Below, piece by piece: positions 1-10,968 of a stretch of DNA of 52,593 nt. Below the pieces are notes generated by a model, which was given only the letters and a program-made list of their open reading frames with translations, made no database searches and had not been told where the DNA came from. The DNA is from Candidatus Desulfosporosinus infrequens (GTDB taxonomy: Bacteria; Bacillota; Desulfitobacteriia; Desulfitobacteriales; Desulfitobacteriaceae): assembly GCA_900290375.1 (NCBI GenBank), contig OMOF01000867.1, forward strand, positions 1 through 52,593, in the 5' to 3' direction. Position numbers and translations under genes: made by a program. Each line of letters opens with the position of its first letter. Positions within the stretch are counted from its first letter, which is position 1.

Positions 1-953
1 CCAAATGTCTTTACTCCCACTATGGTCGCTGTTTTTTCATCCTTAATAGCTCCAGCTACGATCTCAGCTGCCGAAGCACTTTCTTCATTGACGAGAACAA
101 CCATAGGCATACCCAAATAAGTACCCGTTGTCATTTTGGTGTCTACATTGCCTTGTTTATCGACAATATAAACCACCGGACCAGCTGGGACAAAGTTACT
201 GGCTACTTGGACAGCCGCATTAAGCTCTCCGCCATGATTATACCGCATATCTAGGATCAGTCCCTTAAACTTTTTGATGTTCATATTGTTCAAGGTGTCG
301 TTTAGTTCTGTCCCTGTATCTGAGGCAAACTGAGAAATATTAATATAAGCAATATCCGGGTTCCCCGGCAAGGCCTCCCCATCAACAGTCGGAACGGTGA
401 TATTTTCCCTCGTTAAACTAACCGTATACGTCTTCTTCGTGCTGTCTCGGTAGAGGGCCAAGTTTACTTTTGTTCCCGGATCTCCCCGCATCATAGCCAC
501 CGCTTTGTCTTGCTCCATACCGGACGTATCCACATCATTGATCTTGCTGATAACGTCACCTGATCGGATACCTGACTTACTAGCCGGCGAATTCTTGATA
601 GGGCGCATTACCACAAGCTTTTTAGGATCCTTTAGACTAAGGACAATCCCTACTCCACCGAACTTTCCTTCCAACATTTGGAATAGTTCTTGATTCTCCT
701 TGGCATTCATATATGTCGAATAGGGATCCCCTAAAGCATCTACAATGCCTTTAGTTGCGCCTTCTACAATCTGATCGGTTGATACCTTCTCTAAGTAATC
801 GCTGCGAATCAGTTGCACAACGTGAACTAATCTCCCCACGTTATCAACGTTGGTGAGAATAATCCCGCCCACTAACGTAGTCACGAGTACGGAAAATATC
901 AGAAAGACGACTCCAACGTGTTTAGCTATTCTCTTCCAATTCCACTCCTGCAA
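1..953 (-). CDS. S41 family C-terminal processing peptidase (CtpA-like), 3' end beyond window
   Basis: Minus-strand open frame to the window edge, manually read from a TTG start at 951-953 preceded by AAGGGG: (M)QEWNWKRIAKHVGVVFLIFSVLVTTLVGGIILTNVDNVGRLVHVVQLIRSDYLEKV...; N-terminal membrane helix followed by PDZ/S41-like sequence; sits downstream of ftsE/ftsX/M23 as usual in Firmicutes. Confidence 0.85.
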   Translation of the reverse strand, partial: MQEWNWKRIAKHVGVVFLIFSVLVTTLVGGIILTNVDNVGRLVHVVQLIRSDYLEKVSTDQIVEGATKGIVDALGDPYSTYMNAKENQELFQMLEGKFGGVGIVLSLKDPKKLVVMRPIKNSPASKSGIRSGDVISKINDVDTSGMEQDKAVAMMRGDPGTKVNLALYRDSTKKTYTVSLTRENITVPTVDGEALPGNPDIAYINISQFASDTGTELNDTLNNMNIKKFKGLILDMRYNHGGELNAAVQVASNFVPAGPVVYIVDKQGNVDTKMTTGTYLGMPMVVLVNEESASAAEIVAGAIKDEKTATIVGVKTF

Positions 954-1026
954 TCAAGTCAAACCCCTTCCCTCAAGTCTCGTTCTATTATATGCTCATC
1001 CCTACGTAGAAATACGGGCTTATCCA

Positions 1027-2175
1027 TTAATCTGGAAAATACTGCATCGGGTCTGTTGGATTTCCGCCTACCCGAACTTCAAAATGCAAATGTGGGCCTG
1101 TACTCATACCTGTCGAACCAACATATCCAATCACTTGATTAGCTTGGACCGATTGGCCTTCAGTGACACCCAAGGCTGACTGATGTCCATAAAGTGTGGA
1201 TATGCCATTGCCATTGTCAATAATCGTCATATTTCCATAGGCCGAATTCCAACCAGCTACCAGAACAACCCCTGCTCCAGCTGCATGAATCTGTGTTCCA
1301 GTCGGAGCGACAATATCCATTCCGGTATGCAGGCTCCGTTTATGAGTTATAGGGTGGGTCCTCCAACCAAATGGGTCACTAATTTCGTAAAAGCCGGGCA
1401 CTGGCCAGATAGAGATTGATCCACTTACGCCTCCTTGGCGTGACGCCTGTGCTGCCTGCATTTTTCTGATTTTATCCCCTATAGCATTCGCTTCAGATTC
1501 CAATCGGTCAACTTCGTCAAAAGCCGCTTGTTGGGCCTTCTGATTTTGTTCCAACGCCAGACGTTGTTGAGATTTTGTCTGATCGAGATTTGCGCTAACA
1601 GAAGCGGCCTGCACTTGAAGCTGGGCAGCTTGATCCCTGCGATTTTGCAATTCACGTGTTTTTTGGGCAATTTGTTCCTTTTGGGATTTAATATTCGTCA
1701 ATAACTGATGATCATTATCTACTAATTTGGTAAAATATTCCATTCTAGAGATAAAATCGCTGAGATCTGCCGACTGAAAGAGCAACTCAAAATAACTAAT
1801 CTGCCCACTCTCATAAATTCCTCGCGCTCTTTTCCCAAAGGCACTTTGCCGCTCCTCTAGCTCTTTTTGCTTTTGATCGAGTTCCTTTTGAGCGGAGAGA
1901 ACTTGAAGCTGGGCTTGGGCATAAGCGACCTGCTTTTGACTTAAAAGCGTCTGTGCCGCAGCGATTTGAGCTTCTAGTTGAGCCAATTGAGCCTTCATTT
2001 TATCTGCCGTAAAGGTAAGTCGATTTAACGTTCCTTGGGCTTGATTCTTTTGATTGGCAAGGTCTTGTTTCTGCTGAACGGCATCTCCTAGTTGATTAGC
2101 CTGGGAAGGCAATGCCGATGTCCCAAGCAAAAAAAGGCTTAGTACCACAATCGGTATCACTCTTTTCTGGAACAA
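1027..2175 (-). CDS. Murein hydrolase activator, EnvC-like coiled coil with C-terminal M23 (LytM) peptidase domain
   Basis: Signal peptide, long Q-rich coiled coil, C-terminal HTGMDIVAPTGTQIHAAGAGVV...GNGISTLYGHQS...GPHLHFEVR M23 motif; adjacent to ftsEX. Confidence 0.93.
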   Translation of the reverse strand: MFQKRVIPIVVLSLFLLGTSALPSQANQLGDAVQQKQDLANQKNQAQGTLNRLTFTADKMKAQLAQLEAQIAAAQTLLSQKQVAYAQAQLQVLSAQKELDQKQKELEERQSAFGKRARGIYESGQISYFELLFQSADLSDFISRMEYFTKLVDNDHQLLTNIKSQKEQIAQKTRELQNRRDQAAQLQVQAASVSANLDQTKSQQRLALEQNQKAQQAAFDEVDRLESEANAIGDKIRKMQAAQASRQGGVSGSISIWPVPGFYEISDPFGWRTHPITHKRSLHTGMDIVAPTGTQIHAAGAGVVLVAGWNSAYGNMTIIDNGNGISTLYGHQSALGVTEGQSVQANQVIGYVGSTGMSTGPHLHFEVRVGGNPTDPMQYFPD

Positions 2176-2213
2176 ACGACTCCTCCACCCTTAATTAAAA
2201 ATTTAACAATCAG

Positions 2214-2266
2214 CAGGGAGACGGTTCTCCAATCTTCTCAATTAAGACGAGCGAACCGTCTCCCTG
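2214..2266. repeat. Hairpin with 14-bp perfect arms (CAGGGAGACGGTTC / GAACCGTCTCCCTG), REP-like
   Basis: Arms 2214-2227 and 2253-2266, between ftsX stop and the M23 gene start; no T-tract on the minus strand. Confidence 0.75.
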
Positions 2267-2279
2267 TTTTCCCTGCCTC

Positions 2280-3170
2280 TCAAGCACGAAGGAACTTCTG
2301 CAAAGATAATCCACTGCCGATGGCTCCCATTACCATGCCTACGAGCAGTAGACCCACTGTTACTTGGCGAAAGAGGACTCCATTTTGAACAACCGGCAGA
2401 AAGGTTAAGGTTGATAGTATATAGTTTGCTAGCCAATTATAACCCATGCCGACAATAGTGGCAGCCAGTGCTCCCCCAACCAAACCTAGTGCCAACCCCT
2501 CAATCAGGAAAGGCCAACGGATGAAACCATTGCTGGCACCTACTAATTTCATAATCTGAATTTCACGACGCCGGGAAAAGACATTCATTTTAACATTAAT
2601 AGAAATCAATACTATGGCAGCAATGCCAAAGGCTACCACCACGCCCAGACCAATCCACCTCAGCCATTGCGTGAAGATCAGAAGCTTATCCACATATCCT
2701 TGTCCATAGCGTACTTTGTCCACCCCAGGTAGAACAGACACTGCATCAGCTAGTGCTTTAACCTTTTGAGGATCAGTCGCCTTAACCGTCAACTTATCTG
2801 GGAAAGGATTGGTGCCTCCAAGATCAGTCACCAAATTGCCTTGCGACCCGCCCATCGTTTTGCCGAAATCAATTAACGCTTGTTCCTTGGTTACAATAGT
2901 CACAGAAGCCACACCGGGCATCCCCTGAATTTGGCTTTGTAAAGCCTGCACTTGGGCGGAGGTTGCGCTAGTTTGCACAAATGTGGCGATCTCCAACTGA
3001 GATTCGAAGGATTTAGCCATATTGGAGGCGTTGGCAAGAAAAAACACTGAGAATCCTAAGATCACCAGAGAGACCATAACTGTTAATACGGAGGCAATGC
3101 TCAGCCAAGGATTGCGTTTCATAGAATGGACCGTCTCGCGCAGAATGTAACGAGTGGAGTTAAGCGTCAT
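2280..3170 (-). CDS. ftsX: Cell division ABC transporter permease FtsX
   Basis: ORF 2280..3203; likely start MTLNSTRYILRETVHSMKRNPWLSIASV; FtsX topology; overlaps the 3' end of ftsE. Confidence 0.92.
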   Translation of the reverse strand: MTLNSTRYILRETVHSMKRNPWLSIASVLTVMVSLVILGFSVFFLANASNMAKSFESQLEIATFVQTSATSAQVQALQSQIQGMPGVASVTIVTKEQALIDFGKTMGGSQGNLVTDLGGTNPFPDKLTVKATDPQKVKALADAVSVLPGVDKVRYGQGYVDKLLIFTQWLRWIGLGVVVAFGIAAIVLISINVKMNVFSRRREIQIMKLVGASNGFIRWPFLIEGLALGLVGGALAATIVGMGYNWLANYILSTLTFLPVVQNGVLFRQVTVGLLLVGMVMGAIGSGLSLQKFLRA

Positions 3171-3846
3171 AGCCGTATCCTCCTTTTTCTTCATCCCGCG
3201 CAACCCGGCCGTTTTCTATGGCAATCACACGTTTCTGCATCTTATCCACAATATTTCTGGCATGGGTAGCCATAACAACAGTCGTGCCTCGTTTGTTAAT
3301 ATTGTACAACAAGTCCATGATCTCCCAAGCCGTCTCTGGGTCAAGGTTGCCTGTCGGTTCATCTGCCACCAATAATGCCGGATTATTGATAATTGCCCGA
3401 GCCACACAGACGCGCTGTTGTTCCCCTCCTGATAGTTCATGCGGAAAAGATTTTTCCTTGCTCGCCAGTCCCACAAGTTCTAAGGTCACGAGCGTTCGAT
3501 TCTTAACTTCACTTCTAGACACTCCGATCACTTCGAGCGCAAAAGCAACGTTTTCGAAAACTGTTTTATTAGGCAACAACTTAAAGTCCTGAAAGATCAC
3601 CCCTATACCACGCCGTAAATAAGGCACTTCTCGATCTTTCATACGAACCAAATTTTTACTATTAATTTGCACCTGTCCTCGAGTCGGGGTTTCGTCCCGA
3701 TAAAATAATTTAATAATCGTCGATTTACCAGCCCCACTTGGACCTACCAGAAAAACAAATTCCCCTTTGCCAATTTTCAGATTGACATCAACTAGGGCTC
3801 TGGCACCGTTCGGATAAATCTTGGACACATTTCTCAACTGAATCAT
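3160..3846 (-). CDS. ftsE: Cell division ATP-binding protein FtsE
   Basis: Walker A GPSGAGKST, signature LSGGEQQRV, Walker B LLVADEPTGNLDP; upstream of ftsX. Confidence 0.95.
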   Translation of the reverse strand: MIQLRNVSKIYPNGARALVDVNLKIGKGEFVFLVGPSGAGKSTIIKLFYRDETPTRGQVQINSKNLVRMKDREVPYLRRGIGVIFQDFKLLPNKTVFENVAFALEVIGVSRSEVKNRTLVTLELVGLASKEKSFPHELSGGEQQRVCVARAIINNPALLVADEPTGNLDPETAWEIMDLLYNINKRGTTVVMATHARNIVDKMQKRVIAIENGRVARDEEKGGYGYDA

Positions 3847-4090
3847 ATTGTCCTCCTTGATTTTCGCACGACACGCCCTTTTTTCTCCATACTATTTAAA
3901 GCATTCGACACTCATCGCGGATATCCTGCAGATTGAGGCGCAAGACGCGAAGTCCGAAGTTCAAGACCCACCTCAAGGCTTGGTCTCATATTATCGTGCA
4001 TCGCGCCTCGCGTTCGAAAACAAGAAAGAAAGGACAGCACTCTCGAGGAATACTTGTCCTATCTTCGTCTAAAGATCAGAGTTATCGTTT

Positions 4091-5044
4091 TCACATAACC
4101 TTACTAGCTTTTTTAAGAAGGACCTCACGTACCGCATTCACTAAGTCGGCCTTAGTCAACCCATATTTCTCAAGCAGCTCCTGAGGTCGTCCAGATTCAC
4201 CGAATGTATCTTTTATTCCAACTCGAACCATAGGCGTGGGTTGCTTTTCTCCCAACACCTCAGCGATCGCGCTGCCCAGTCCGCCGATAATATTATGCTC
4301 TTCCGCCGTTACAATGGCTTTGGTCTGTTTGGCAACCCGCACAATCGTTTCTTCATCTAGGGGTTTTACCGAAGCAACATTAACGACACTCACGCTAATC
4401 CCCTCAGCAGCAAGCAGCTCAGCCGCTTCTAAAGCCATGGACACCATCACACCATTCGCCATAATAGCAACGTCGGTCCCTTCTTTCAGGACATTCGCCT
4501 TCCCAATTTCAAAGCTATAATCGCTTCCGAAAAGGAGTGGCACCTCCAAGCGCCCCATTCGAATATAAACCGGGCCGTTGTATTTAGCGGCAGCCAAAAT
4601 CACCTGGCGAGTTTCCTCTCCATCGGCAGGTACTAAAACCACCATGTTGGGGACAGCACGCATGATAGCCACGTCTTCAATAGCCTGATGAGAACCTCCA
4701 TCTTCTCCTACCGTAATTCCAGCGTGGGTGGCTGCAATTTTAACATTTAGCTTAGGATAAGCAATCGAATTGCGGATCTGCTCAAAAGCCCGGCCCACTG
4801 CAAAAATTGCAAAAGTGCTCGCAAACGGAATTTTGCCTGCAGCCGCTAGCCCAGCAGCCGTCCCTAAAAGGTTTGACTCGGCAATACCCATATTGAAGAA
4901 CCGTTCAGGATATTTTTTACCAAAGTCGGCGGTCTTGGTCGACTTCGATAAATCTGCATCTAAGACAACAACTTTGGGGTTTTCAGCCCCTAACACTAGA
5001 AGGGCCTTGCCATATGCATCACGTGTTGCTACTTTATCAGCCAA
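4091..5044 (-). CDS. Transketolase, C-terminal subunit
   Basis: 317 aa, transketolase C-terminal half (FFNMGIAESNLLGTAAGLAAAGKIPFASTFAIF); adjacent N-terminal half. Confidence 0.93.
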   Translation of the reverse strand: MADKVATRDAYGKALLVLGAENPKVVVLDADLSKSTKTADFGKKYPERFFNMGIAESNLLGTAAGLAAAGKIPFASTFAIFAVGRAFEQIRNSIAYPKLNVKIAATHAGITVGEDGGSHQAIEDVAIMRAVPNMVVLVPADGEETRQVILAAAKYNGPVYIRMGRLEVPLLFGSDYSFEIGKANVLKEGTDVAIMANGVMVSMALEAAELLAAEGISVSVVNVASVKPLDEETIVRVAKQTKAIVTAEEHNIIGGLGSAIAEVLGEKQPTPMVRVGIKDTFGESGRPQELLEKYGLTKADLVNAVREVLLKKASKVM

Positions 5045-5867
5045 GACTTAACGCCTCCTTCCGTAATTCTTTCAGTGCTTGCTCGCCTTGTTCAACGCTC
5101 GGTGCATTGCCATGCCAGCCTGCTTGGTTCTCCATGAAGGAAACCCCTTTGCCCTTCACCGTCTTGGCGATAATGATGGACGGCTTTCCTTTGCACTGTT
5201 TTGCCTCGGCAAAGGCCGCAAGCAAAGCCTCCACATCATGCCCATCGACTTCGATCACATTCCAGCAAAAGGACCGCCACTTTTCTGTTAGCGGTGTCGA
5301 ACACATGACACTATCTGTCGATCCGTCAATTTGTAGTCCATTCAAATCTAAGACGGCAGTGACATTATCCAGTTTGTAATGAGCAGCCGCCATCGCTGCT
5401 TCCCAAACTTGTCCTTCAGCCATCTCGCCGTCACCCAATAAAACAAAAACTCGATAATCTTTGCCATCCAGCTTTCCAGCCAGCGCCATGCCATTGGCCG
5501 CTGAAAGACCTTGTCCTAAAGAACCCGTCGACATATCTACGCCTGGGGTCTTCTTCATGTCGGGGTGTCCTTGGAGCATATGGCCGGTTTGACGAAGCCA
5601 CTGAAGTTCCTCCTTAGGGAAGTAGCCCTTCTCGGCAAGAGCTGCATAAAGCACGGGAGCCGCATGCCCTTTAGAAAGAACAAAGCGATCACGGTCTGCC
5701 CAACGGGGGTCTTGTGGTTTTATCTTCATTTCATTGAAAAATAACGTAGTCACGATTTCGGCGGCTGATAAACTTCCACCGGGGTGCCCGGATTTTGAAG
5801 TCACAAGCATAGAAATGATGTCTTGACGAAGAACGTTGGCTACTCGCTTTAGTTCAATAGTGTTCAA
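5037..5867 (-). CDS. Transketolase, N-terminal (TPP-binding) subunit
   Basis: 276 aa with GHPGGSLSAAEIVTTLFF and GDGEMAEGQVWEA; overlaps the C-terminal subunit gene by 8 nt. Confidence 0.93.
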   Translation of the reverse strand: MNTIELKRVANVLRQDIISMLVTSKSGHPGGSLSAAEIVTTLFFNEMKIKPQDPRWADRDRFVLSKGHAAPVLYAALAEKGYFPKEELQWLRQTGHMLQGHPDMKKTPGVDMSTGSLGQGLSAANGMALAGKLDGKDYRVFVLLGDGEMAEGQVWEAAMAAAHYKLDNVTAVLDLNGLQIDGSTDSVMCSTPLTEKWRSFCWNVIEVDGHDVEALLAAFAEAKQCKGKPSIIIAKTVKGKGVSFMENQAGWHGNAPSVEQGEQALKELRKEALSLG

Positions 5868-5933
5868 GTAATTCTCTCCTTTTGTTTATTCTTACTCGAT
5901 ATCCAATTTAACGATGTCCCCCAACTTAGTTTC

Positions 5934-7038
5934 CTACTGGCCCGTCTTAGTCTTCTGAAGAAACGCTGCAATGAACCCATCAATTTCCCCATCCATCACT
6001 GCCGACACATTCCCTGTTTCCACATTGGTACGATGGTCTTTGACCATGCTGTAGGGATGGAACACATAAGAACGAATCTGGCTTCCCCAAGCGATCTCTT
6101 GTTGCTCACCGCGGATTTCGGAAATCTCCGCTTCTTGCTCCTTGCGCCTAAGCTCCAGTAATTTCGCCTGCAAAACTCTCATGGCCGCGGCTTTATTCTG
6201 TGTCTGTGAGCGTTCACTCTGACACTGGACTACGGTCCCAGACGGCAAGTGAGTGATCCGGATGGCTGAATCCGTCTTGTTAACATGTTGGCCTCCAGCA
6301 CCACCAGATCGATAAGTATCTATCCTTAAATCTTCGGTATCAATCGTTATCTCATTATCCTCCGACACTTCTGGAATTACATCCACAGAAGCAAACGAGG
6401 TATGACGACGTCCGGAAGCATCAAATGGCGAAATTCGCACTAACCTGTGCACGCCTTTTTCAGACTTTGCATATCCGTAGGCATTCTCCCCACTGAAGGA
6501 CAGGGTGGCGCTTTTGATGCCCGCTTCCTCCCCTGGTAAAAAGTCCAAGGTCTCCACTTTATATCCGTGCCGTTCCCCCCACCGTATATAGAGCCGATAG
6601 AGCATCTGCACCCAATCTTGTGCTTCTGTCCCCCCGGCTCCCGCATGGAGGGTTAGGATGGCATTGTTCCTGTCATACGGCCCACTAAGTAATATTTCTA
6701 GTTCCAAAGCCTCAAACCGTCGTTGCAGGGACTTCACCTCTTGCCCAATCTCTGGCTCAAGACTCACATCATCTTCCTCAATCGCCAACTGCCAGAGGGT
6801 CGCTGTCTCCTCGAGTCTCCCCGCGAGCTCATCATAGATTTTTACTTTACTCTGATGATACGCCAACTCTTGCATAATTTTCTGAGCTAAGACAGGATTG
6901 TCCCACAGATCAGGCCTATGAAACTCCCTCTCCAGCGCGCTAATTTTTTCTATACGCTGAGAAACGTCAAAGGGAAACCCTCAAATCTGCCAAACACAAT
7001 GTTAATGTTTCCAATTCTTTTTTCCAATCAGAAAGCAT
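5934..7038 (-). CDS. prfB: Peptide chain release factor 2, with programmed +1 frameshift
   Basis: Main frame 5934..6875 has SGGAGGQHVNKTDSAIRITH. Upstream, manually translated: ATG at 7038 gives MLSDWKKELETLTLCLADLRVSL then TGA (6967-6969) at CTT TGA C; +1 reading gives DVSQRIEKISALEREFHRPDLWDNPVLAQKIMQEL continuous with the ORF. Confidence 0.96.
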
Positions 7039-7059
7039 CTATAATTCACCCTTTCAAAC

Positions 7060-9570
7060 CTACTTCTTCTCTGCTCCACAACACTTCTTATACTTTTTCC
7101 CGCTTCCGCACGAGCAGAGGTCATTGCGTCCGATCTGGTCTCCGGTGTGCACGGGTTCGCTGGGTTCTCCTTCATAGAGGTTTTCTGTCACGTTCCGCGG
7201 TTGCTCAAAAACTTCTTCTCGAACTTGAGGAGTCACCCGCATAACGTAGCGAATGATTTCATCCTGAATAGAGTCAATCATCGCCTGGAACATTTCAAAC
7301 CCTTCACGTCGATATTCAACCAGTGGATCTTTCTGCCCATAGGCACGCAGACCTATTCCCTCACGGAGCATATCCATCGCGTCGAGATGATCCATCCATT
7401 TATTGTCCACAACCTGAAGCATTACTGCGCGCTCGATTTCTCGCATCAGTTCAGAACCAAACTGCTCTTCACGACTTTGGTAAAGTTCTTTAGCTCTATC
7501 GAGCAGCATTTCTTCGATCTCTTCTCTTGACATATCTGCGAGTTGTTCAGGATTTAAATGGATTGTCGGCAGAAAGAAACTTTCGATATAATCTGCTAAA
7601 GCCGACAAATCCCATTCTTCTGGGAACGAACTTTCTCCACTGAACATACTAATGCTGTCTGTAACCGCTTTTTCCAACATGTCCATCATGTTGTCGTGGA
7701 GGTTCTCACCCATCAGCACTGCCCGACGCTGGGCATAAATCACTTCACGTTGTTGATTCATGACATCATCATAATCAAGGACATGTTTGCGGATGTCAAA
7801 GTTGCGGTTTTCCACACGACGTTGAGCGGTTTCAATGGAACGTGAGATCATCCTCGACGTAATCGGCATGTCGTCGTCCATCCCCAATTTATCCATAATA
7901 CCCATGATATTGTCCGCACCGAACATGCGCATCAGGTCATCTTCTAATGAAATAAAGAATTGGGTTGATCCTGGGTCCCCTTGACGTCCAGCACGTCCAC
8001 GCAATTGGTTATCGATGCGGCGAGATTCGTGTCGTTCTGTCCCGATGATATGTAGTCCACCAAGTTCAGACACACCCTCTCCTAGGATTATATCCGTTCC
8101 CCGACCCGCCATGTTCGTTGCGATCGTAACCATCCCACTCTGTCCGGCTTCGGAGACAATTTGAGCTTCTCTTTCATGGAATTTGGCATTGAGTACTTGG
8201 TGTGGAATTCCTCGTCGTCCCATCAGATCACTCAGATGCTCGGATTTCTCGACAGAAACCGTTCCTACCAGAACTGGTTGTCCTTTGGCATGGCGTTCGG
8301 CCACACTTTCCACTGCCGCTAAAAATTTTCCTTCTTCCGTACGGTAAATCACATCTGGGTCATCGTGCCGGATTGCTGGCTTATTGGTGGGAATTTCGAC
8401 AACATCGAGCTTATAAATCTTCCGAAATTCTGGTTCTTCTGTCATAGCTGTTCCGGTCATCCCAGATAGTTTTGTGTACATCCGAAAGTAATTCTGAAAG
8501 GTAATAGTCGCTAAGGTTTGTGATTCCTTTTCGATCTTCACGCCTTCTTTAGCTTCAATGGCTTGGTGCAAGCCTTCACTATAACGACGACCAAACATCA
8601 GACGTCCGGTGAATTCATCGACAATAATGACTTCTCCGTCTTTTACTACGTAGTCGCGATCCCTTTTAAAGAGGGTTTGTGCTTTCAAGGCCTGATTGAT
8701 ATGATGGGCTAACTCTGTATGAATATCCTCATAAAGGTTATCCACGCCCAACATGCTCTCCACCCGACTAACACCTTGTTCAGTAAGGGTTACTACACGC
8801 TCTTTTTCAATGACTTTATAATCTTCTTCAGTTTTCAGGCGAGGAATAATCATAGCTACCCTAAAGTATAATTCCGTCGGTTTATCAGCCTCACCGGAAA
8901 TGATCAGCGGGGTTCGAGCCTCATCAACGAGGATTGAATCTACTTCGTCTACGATAGCATAATTAAGTTCACGCTGAACTAAGGCTTCTGGCCGAGTGAC
9001 CATATTATCACGCAAATAGTCAAAGCCGAATTCATTATTTGTCCCATAAGTAATATCTGCAGCGTAGCTGTTCCGACGTTCCTCATAATTTAAGCCATGA
9101 ACAACCAAACCAATGGTAAGGCCAAGGAACTGGTGAATTTGTCCCATCCATCCACTATCCCGCCGAGCCAAGTAATCATTGACCGTCACGATATGCACAC
9201 CTTGACCCGTCAAGGCATTCAGATAGGCCGGCAACGTAGACACGAGAGTTTTCCCTTCTCCAGTGCGCATCTCAGCAATCCGGCCCTCATGAAGTACCAT
9301 ACCTCCAACCAACTGTACATCATAGTGTCGCTGATCAATGACTCTTCGACTAGCCTCTCGTACAACAGCAAAGGCCTCCGGCAACAAACAATCCAGACTG
9401 TCTCCCTGTTCCAACCGCCCTTTAAACTCGGCGGTCTTGCCACGCAATTCGTCATCACTTAGTGCTTGGATCGTAGGTTCAAAGCTATTAATTACAGCAA
9501 CGCGCTTTTGATATTTCCGTATTTCTCGCGCATTATCATCGAACAAATCTAAAAACCCCATGATATCCAC
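7060..9570 (-). CDS. secA: Preprotein translocase ATPase SecA
   Basis: 836 aa; [30 protein letters not shown]-terminal zinc-binding [14 protein letters not shown]. Confidence 0.98.
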   Translation of the reverse strand: MDIMGFLDLFDDNAREIRKYQKRVAVINSFEPTIQALSDDELRGKTAEFKGRLEQGDSLDCLLPEAFAVVREASRRVIDQRHYDVQLVGGMVLHEGRIAEMRTGEGKTLVSTLPAYLNALTGQGVHIVTVNDYLARRDSGWMGQIHQFLGLTIGLVVHGLNYEERRNSYAADITYGTNNEFGFDYLRDNMVTRPEALVQRELNYAIVDEVDSILVDEARTPLIISGEADKPTELYFRVAMIIPRLKTEEDYKVIEKERVVTLTEQGVSRVESMLGVDNLYEDIHTELAHHINQALKAQTLFKRDRDYVVKDGEVIIVDEFTGRLMFGRRYSEGLHQAIEAKEGVKIEKESQTLATITFQNYFRMYTKLSGMTGTAMTEEPEFRKIYKLDVVEIPTNKPAIRHDDPDVIYRTEEGKFLAAVESVAERHAKGQPVLVGTVSVEKSEHLSDLMGRRGIPHQVLNAKFHEREAQIVSEAGQSGMVTIATNMAGRGTDIILGEGVSELGGLHIIGTERHESRRIDNQLRGRAGRQGDPGSTQFFISLEDDLMRMFGADNIMGIMDKLGMDDDMPITSRMISRSIETAQRRVENRNFDIRKHVLDYDDVMNQQREVIYAQRRAVLMGENLHDNMMDMLEKAVTDSISMFSGESSFPEEWDLSALADYIESFFLPTIHLNPEQLADMSREEIEEMLLDRAKELYQSREEQFGSELMREIERAVMLQVVDNKWMDHLDAMDMLREGIGLRAYGQKDPLVEYRREGFEMFQAMIDSIQDEIIRYVMRVTPQVREEVFEQPRNVTENLYEGEPSEPVHTGDQIGRNDLCSCGSGKKYKKCCGAEKK

Positions 9571-9854
9571 CCTTCTTCAATTATCGTGTATTTCTTAAGT
9601 TTAACATCCTAGAGAACCCACTGCAACTAAAGCGGGTAATTTACCACATGGGACCTTTTTCCTCACTTGTCCATTTTGTACGTTCGACGCAAGACAATTT
9701 ATATGAAGGCCTCCATTGCTAAAGTCCACTGGTCAAGGAAGGCAAAAAAGGACCGCCTGCCATGACTTGAACAGAACAGAACAGAACATACAAGCAAAGC
9801 ACGTTGACCAAGGACGCCCGCAGGACACCCTTGGTATCCTTATCTAAATCTGGT

Positions 9855-9890
9855 AAGTCAAAAGACCCGCTAATGCGGGCCTTTTGACTT
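9855..9890 (-). terminator. Rho-independent terminator downstream of hpf
   Basis: AAGTCAAAAG-A-CCCGC-TAAT-GCGGG-C-CTTTTGACTT stem-loop just after the hpf stop on the minus strand. Confidence 0.7.
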
Positions 9891-9940
9891 GAAGTTGTGT
9901 GTTCAAAAGCACTACTCGGCTTATCAGGCTTACTAACCGT

Positions 9941-10471
9941 TTAAGTCTGAGGTTGAAGTAACCCATAATCTCCATTGTTACGATGATAAACAACATTCAT
10001 CTCTTGGCTTTCCGCATTCGTGAATACGAAAAAAGTATGCCCAACTAAATTCATCTGCATAATTGCTTCTTCCACAGACATGGGCTTTGCAGGGAATGTT
10101 TTATTACGAACAATTTCCTCATGTGGTTCATCATTCACTGCAACTGGTTGCTTAGGTTCATGATCCTTCAAAACCTTCGAGCGCATTCGTTTATTAATTC
10201 TTGTCCGATATTTATCGATTTGTCGCTCTAATTTTTCTACGACCATATCGATCGAGGAATACATATCCTCGGTTTCCTCTTCACCGCGCAAAATCATACC
10301 ATGAATTGGGGCCGTTACCTCCACCCGATGCCTGTCACGTTCAACAAGTAAGGTGACTTGAACGTCCATAAACTCATCTGAGTATTTTTCTAACTTACCC
10401 ACCCGTTTCATGACATACTCTTTAAGTGCGTCCGTCAGTTCGATATGTTTACCTCGAATAATGATATTCAT
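9941..10471 (-). CDS. hpf: Ribosome hibernation promoting factor, long form
   Basis: MNIIIRGKHIELTDALKEYVMKRVGKLEKY plus C-terminal HPF dimerisation domain (KTFPAKPMSVEEAIMQMNLVGHTFFVFTNAES); AAAGGGG upstream of ATG at 10471. Confidence 0.95.
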   Translation of the reverse strand: MNIIIRGKHIELTDALKEYVMKRVGKLEKYSDEFMDVQVTLLVERDRHRVEVTAPIHGMILRGEEETEDMYSSIDMVVEKLERQIDKYRTRINKRMRSKVLKDHEPKQPVAVNDEPHEEIVRNKTFPAKPMSVEEAIMQMNLVGHTFFVFTNAESQEMNVVYHRNNGDYGLLQPQT

Positions 10472-10649
10472 TAATTCAACCCCTTTCAAAGATGGTACAC
10501 ATGTAATATTCCCGATTTACGCAAAAAATCCTGCTAATTTGATATGTCAAACTAATGATATTTCGATGTTTTTTACAAAACACTAAAGAAAAGAATCATT
10601 ATCGCCATTTCAATAATCCTTTCTTTGGTAAATTTATTAATAATTTGAA

Positions 10650-10847
10650 TTAACGAGCCATCACGTTAGACGCTTGTTCGCCGCGTGGACCTTGAATGAC
10701 ATCAAATTCAACGTTTTGTCCTTCTTCAAGAGTACGAAATCCATCTCCGATAACCGATTGAAAATGTACAAATACATCCTGTCCATTTTCTTGCTCGATG
10801 AAACCGTAGCCTTTCTGCTTGTTAAACCATTTGACTTTGCCTAACAC
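10650..10847 (-). CDS. Cold shock protein (CSD family)
   Basis: (V)[34 protein letters not shown] start at 10847 with AAGGAGG upstream. Confidence 0.95.
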   Translation of the reverse strand: MLGKVKWFNKQKGYGFIEQENGQDVFVHFQSVIGDGFRTLEEGQNVEFDVIQGPRGEQASNVMAR

Positions 10848-10968
10848 CTTAAAGCACCCTCCTTGTATTGTCAAAGTTCCGAAGCTTAAATCCTCAGACT
10901 TGTCTGCCTATTTAGAAGGATAACCAGCATCGGGGAACTCTAAACACGAAAGACTTGTACGGGGACTT

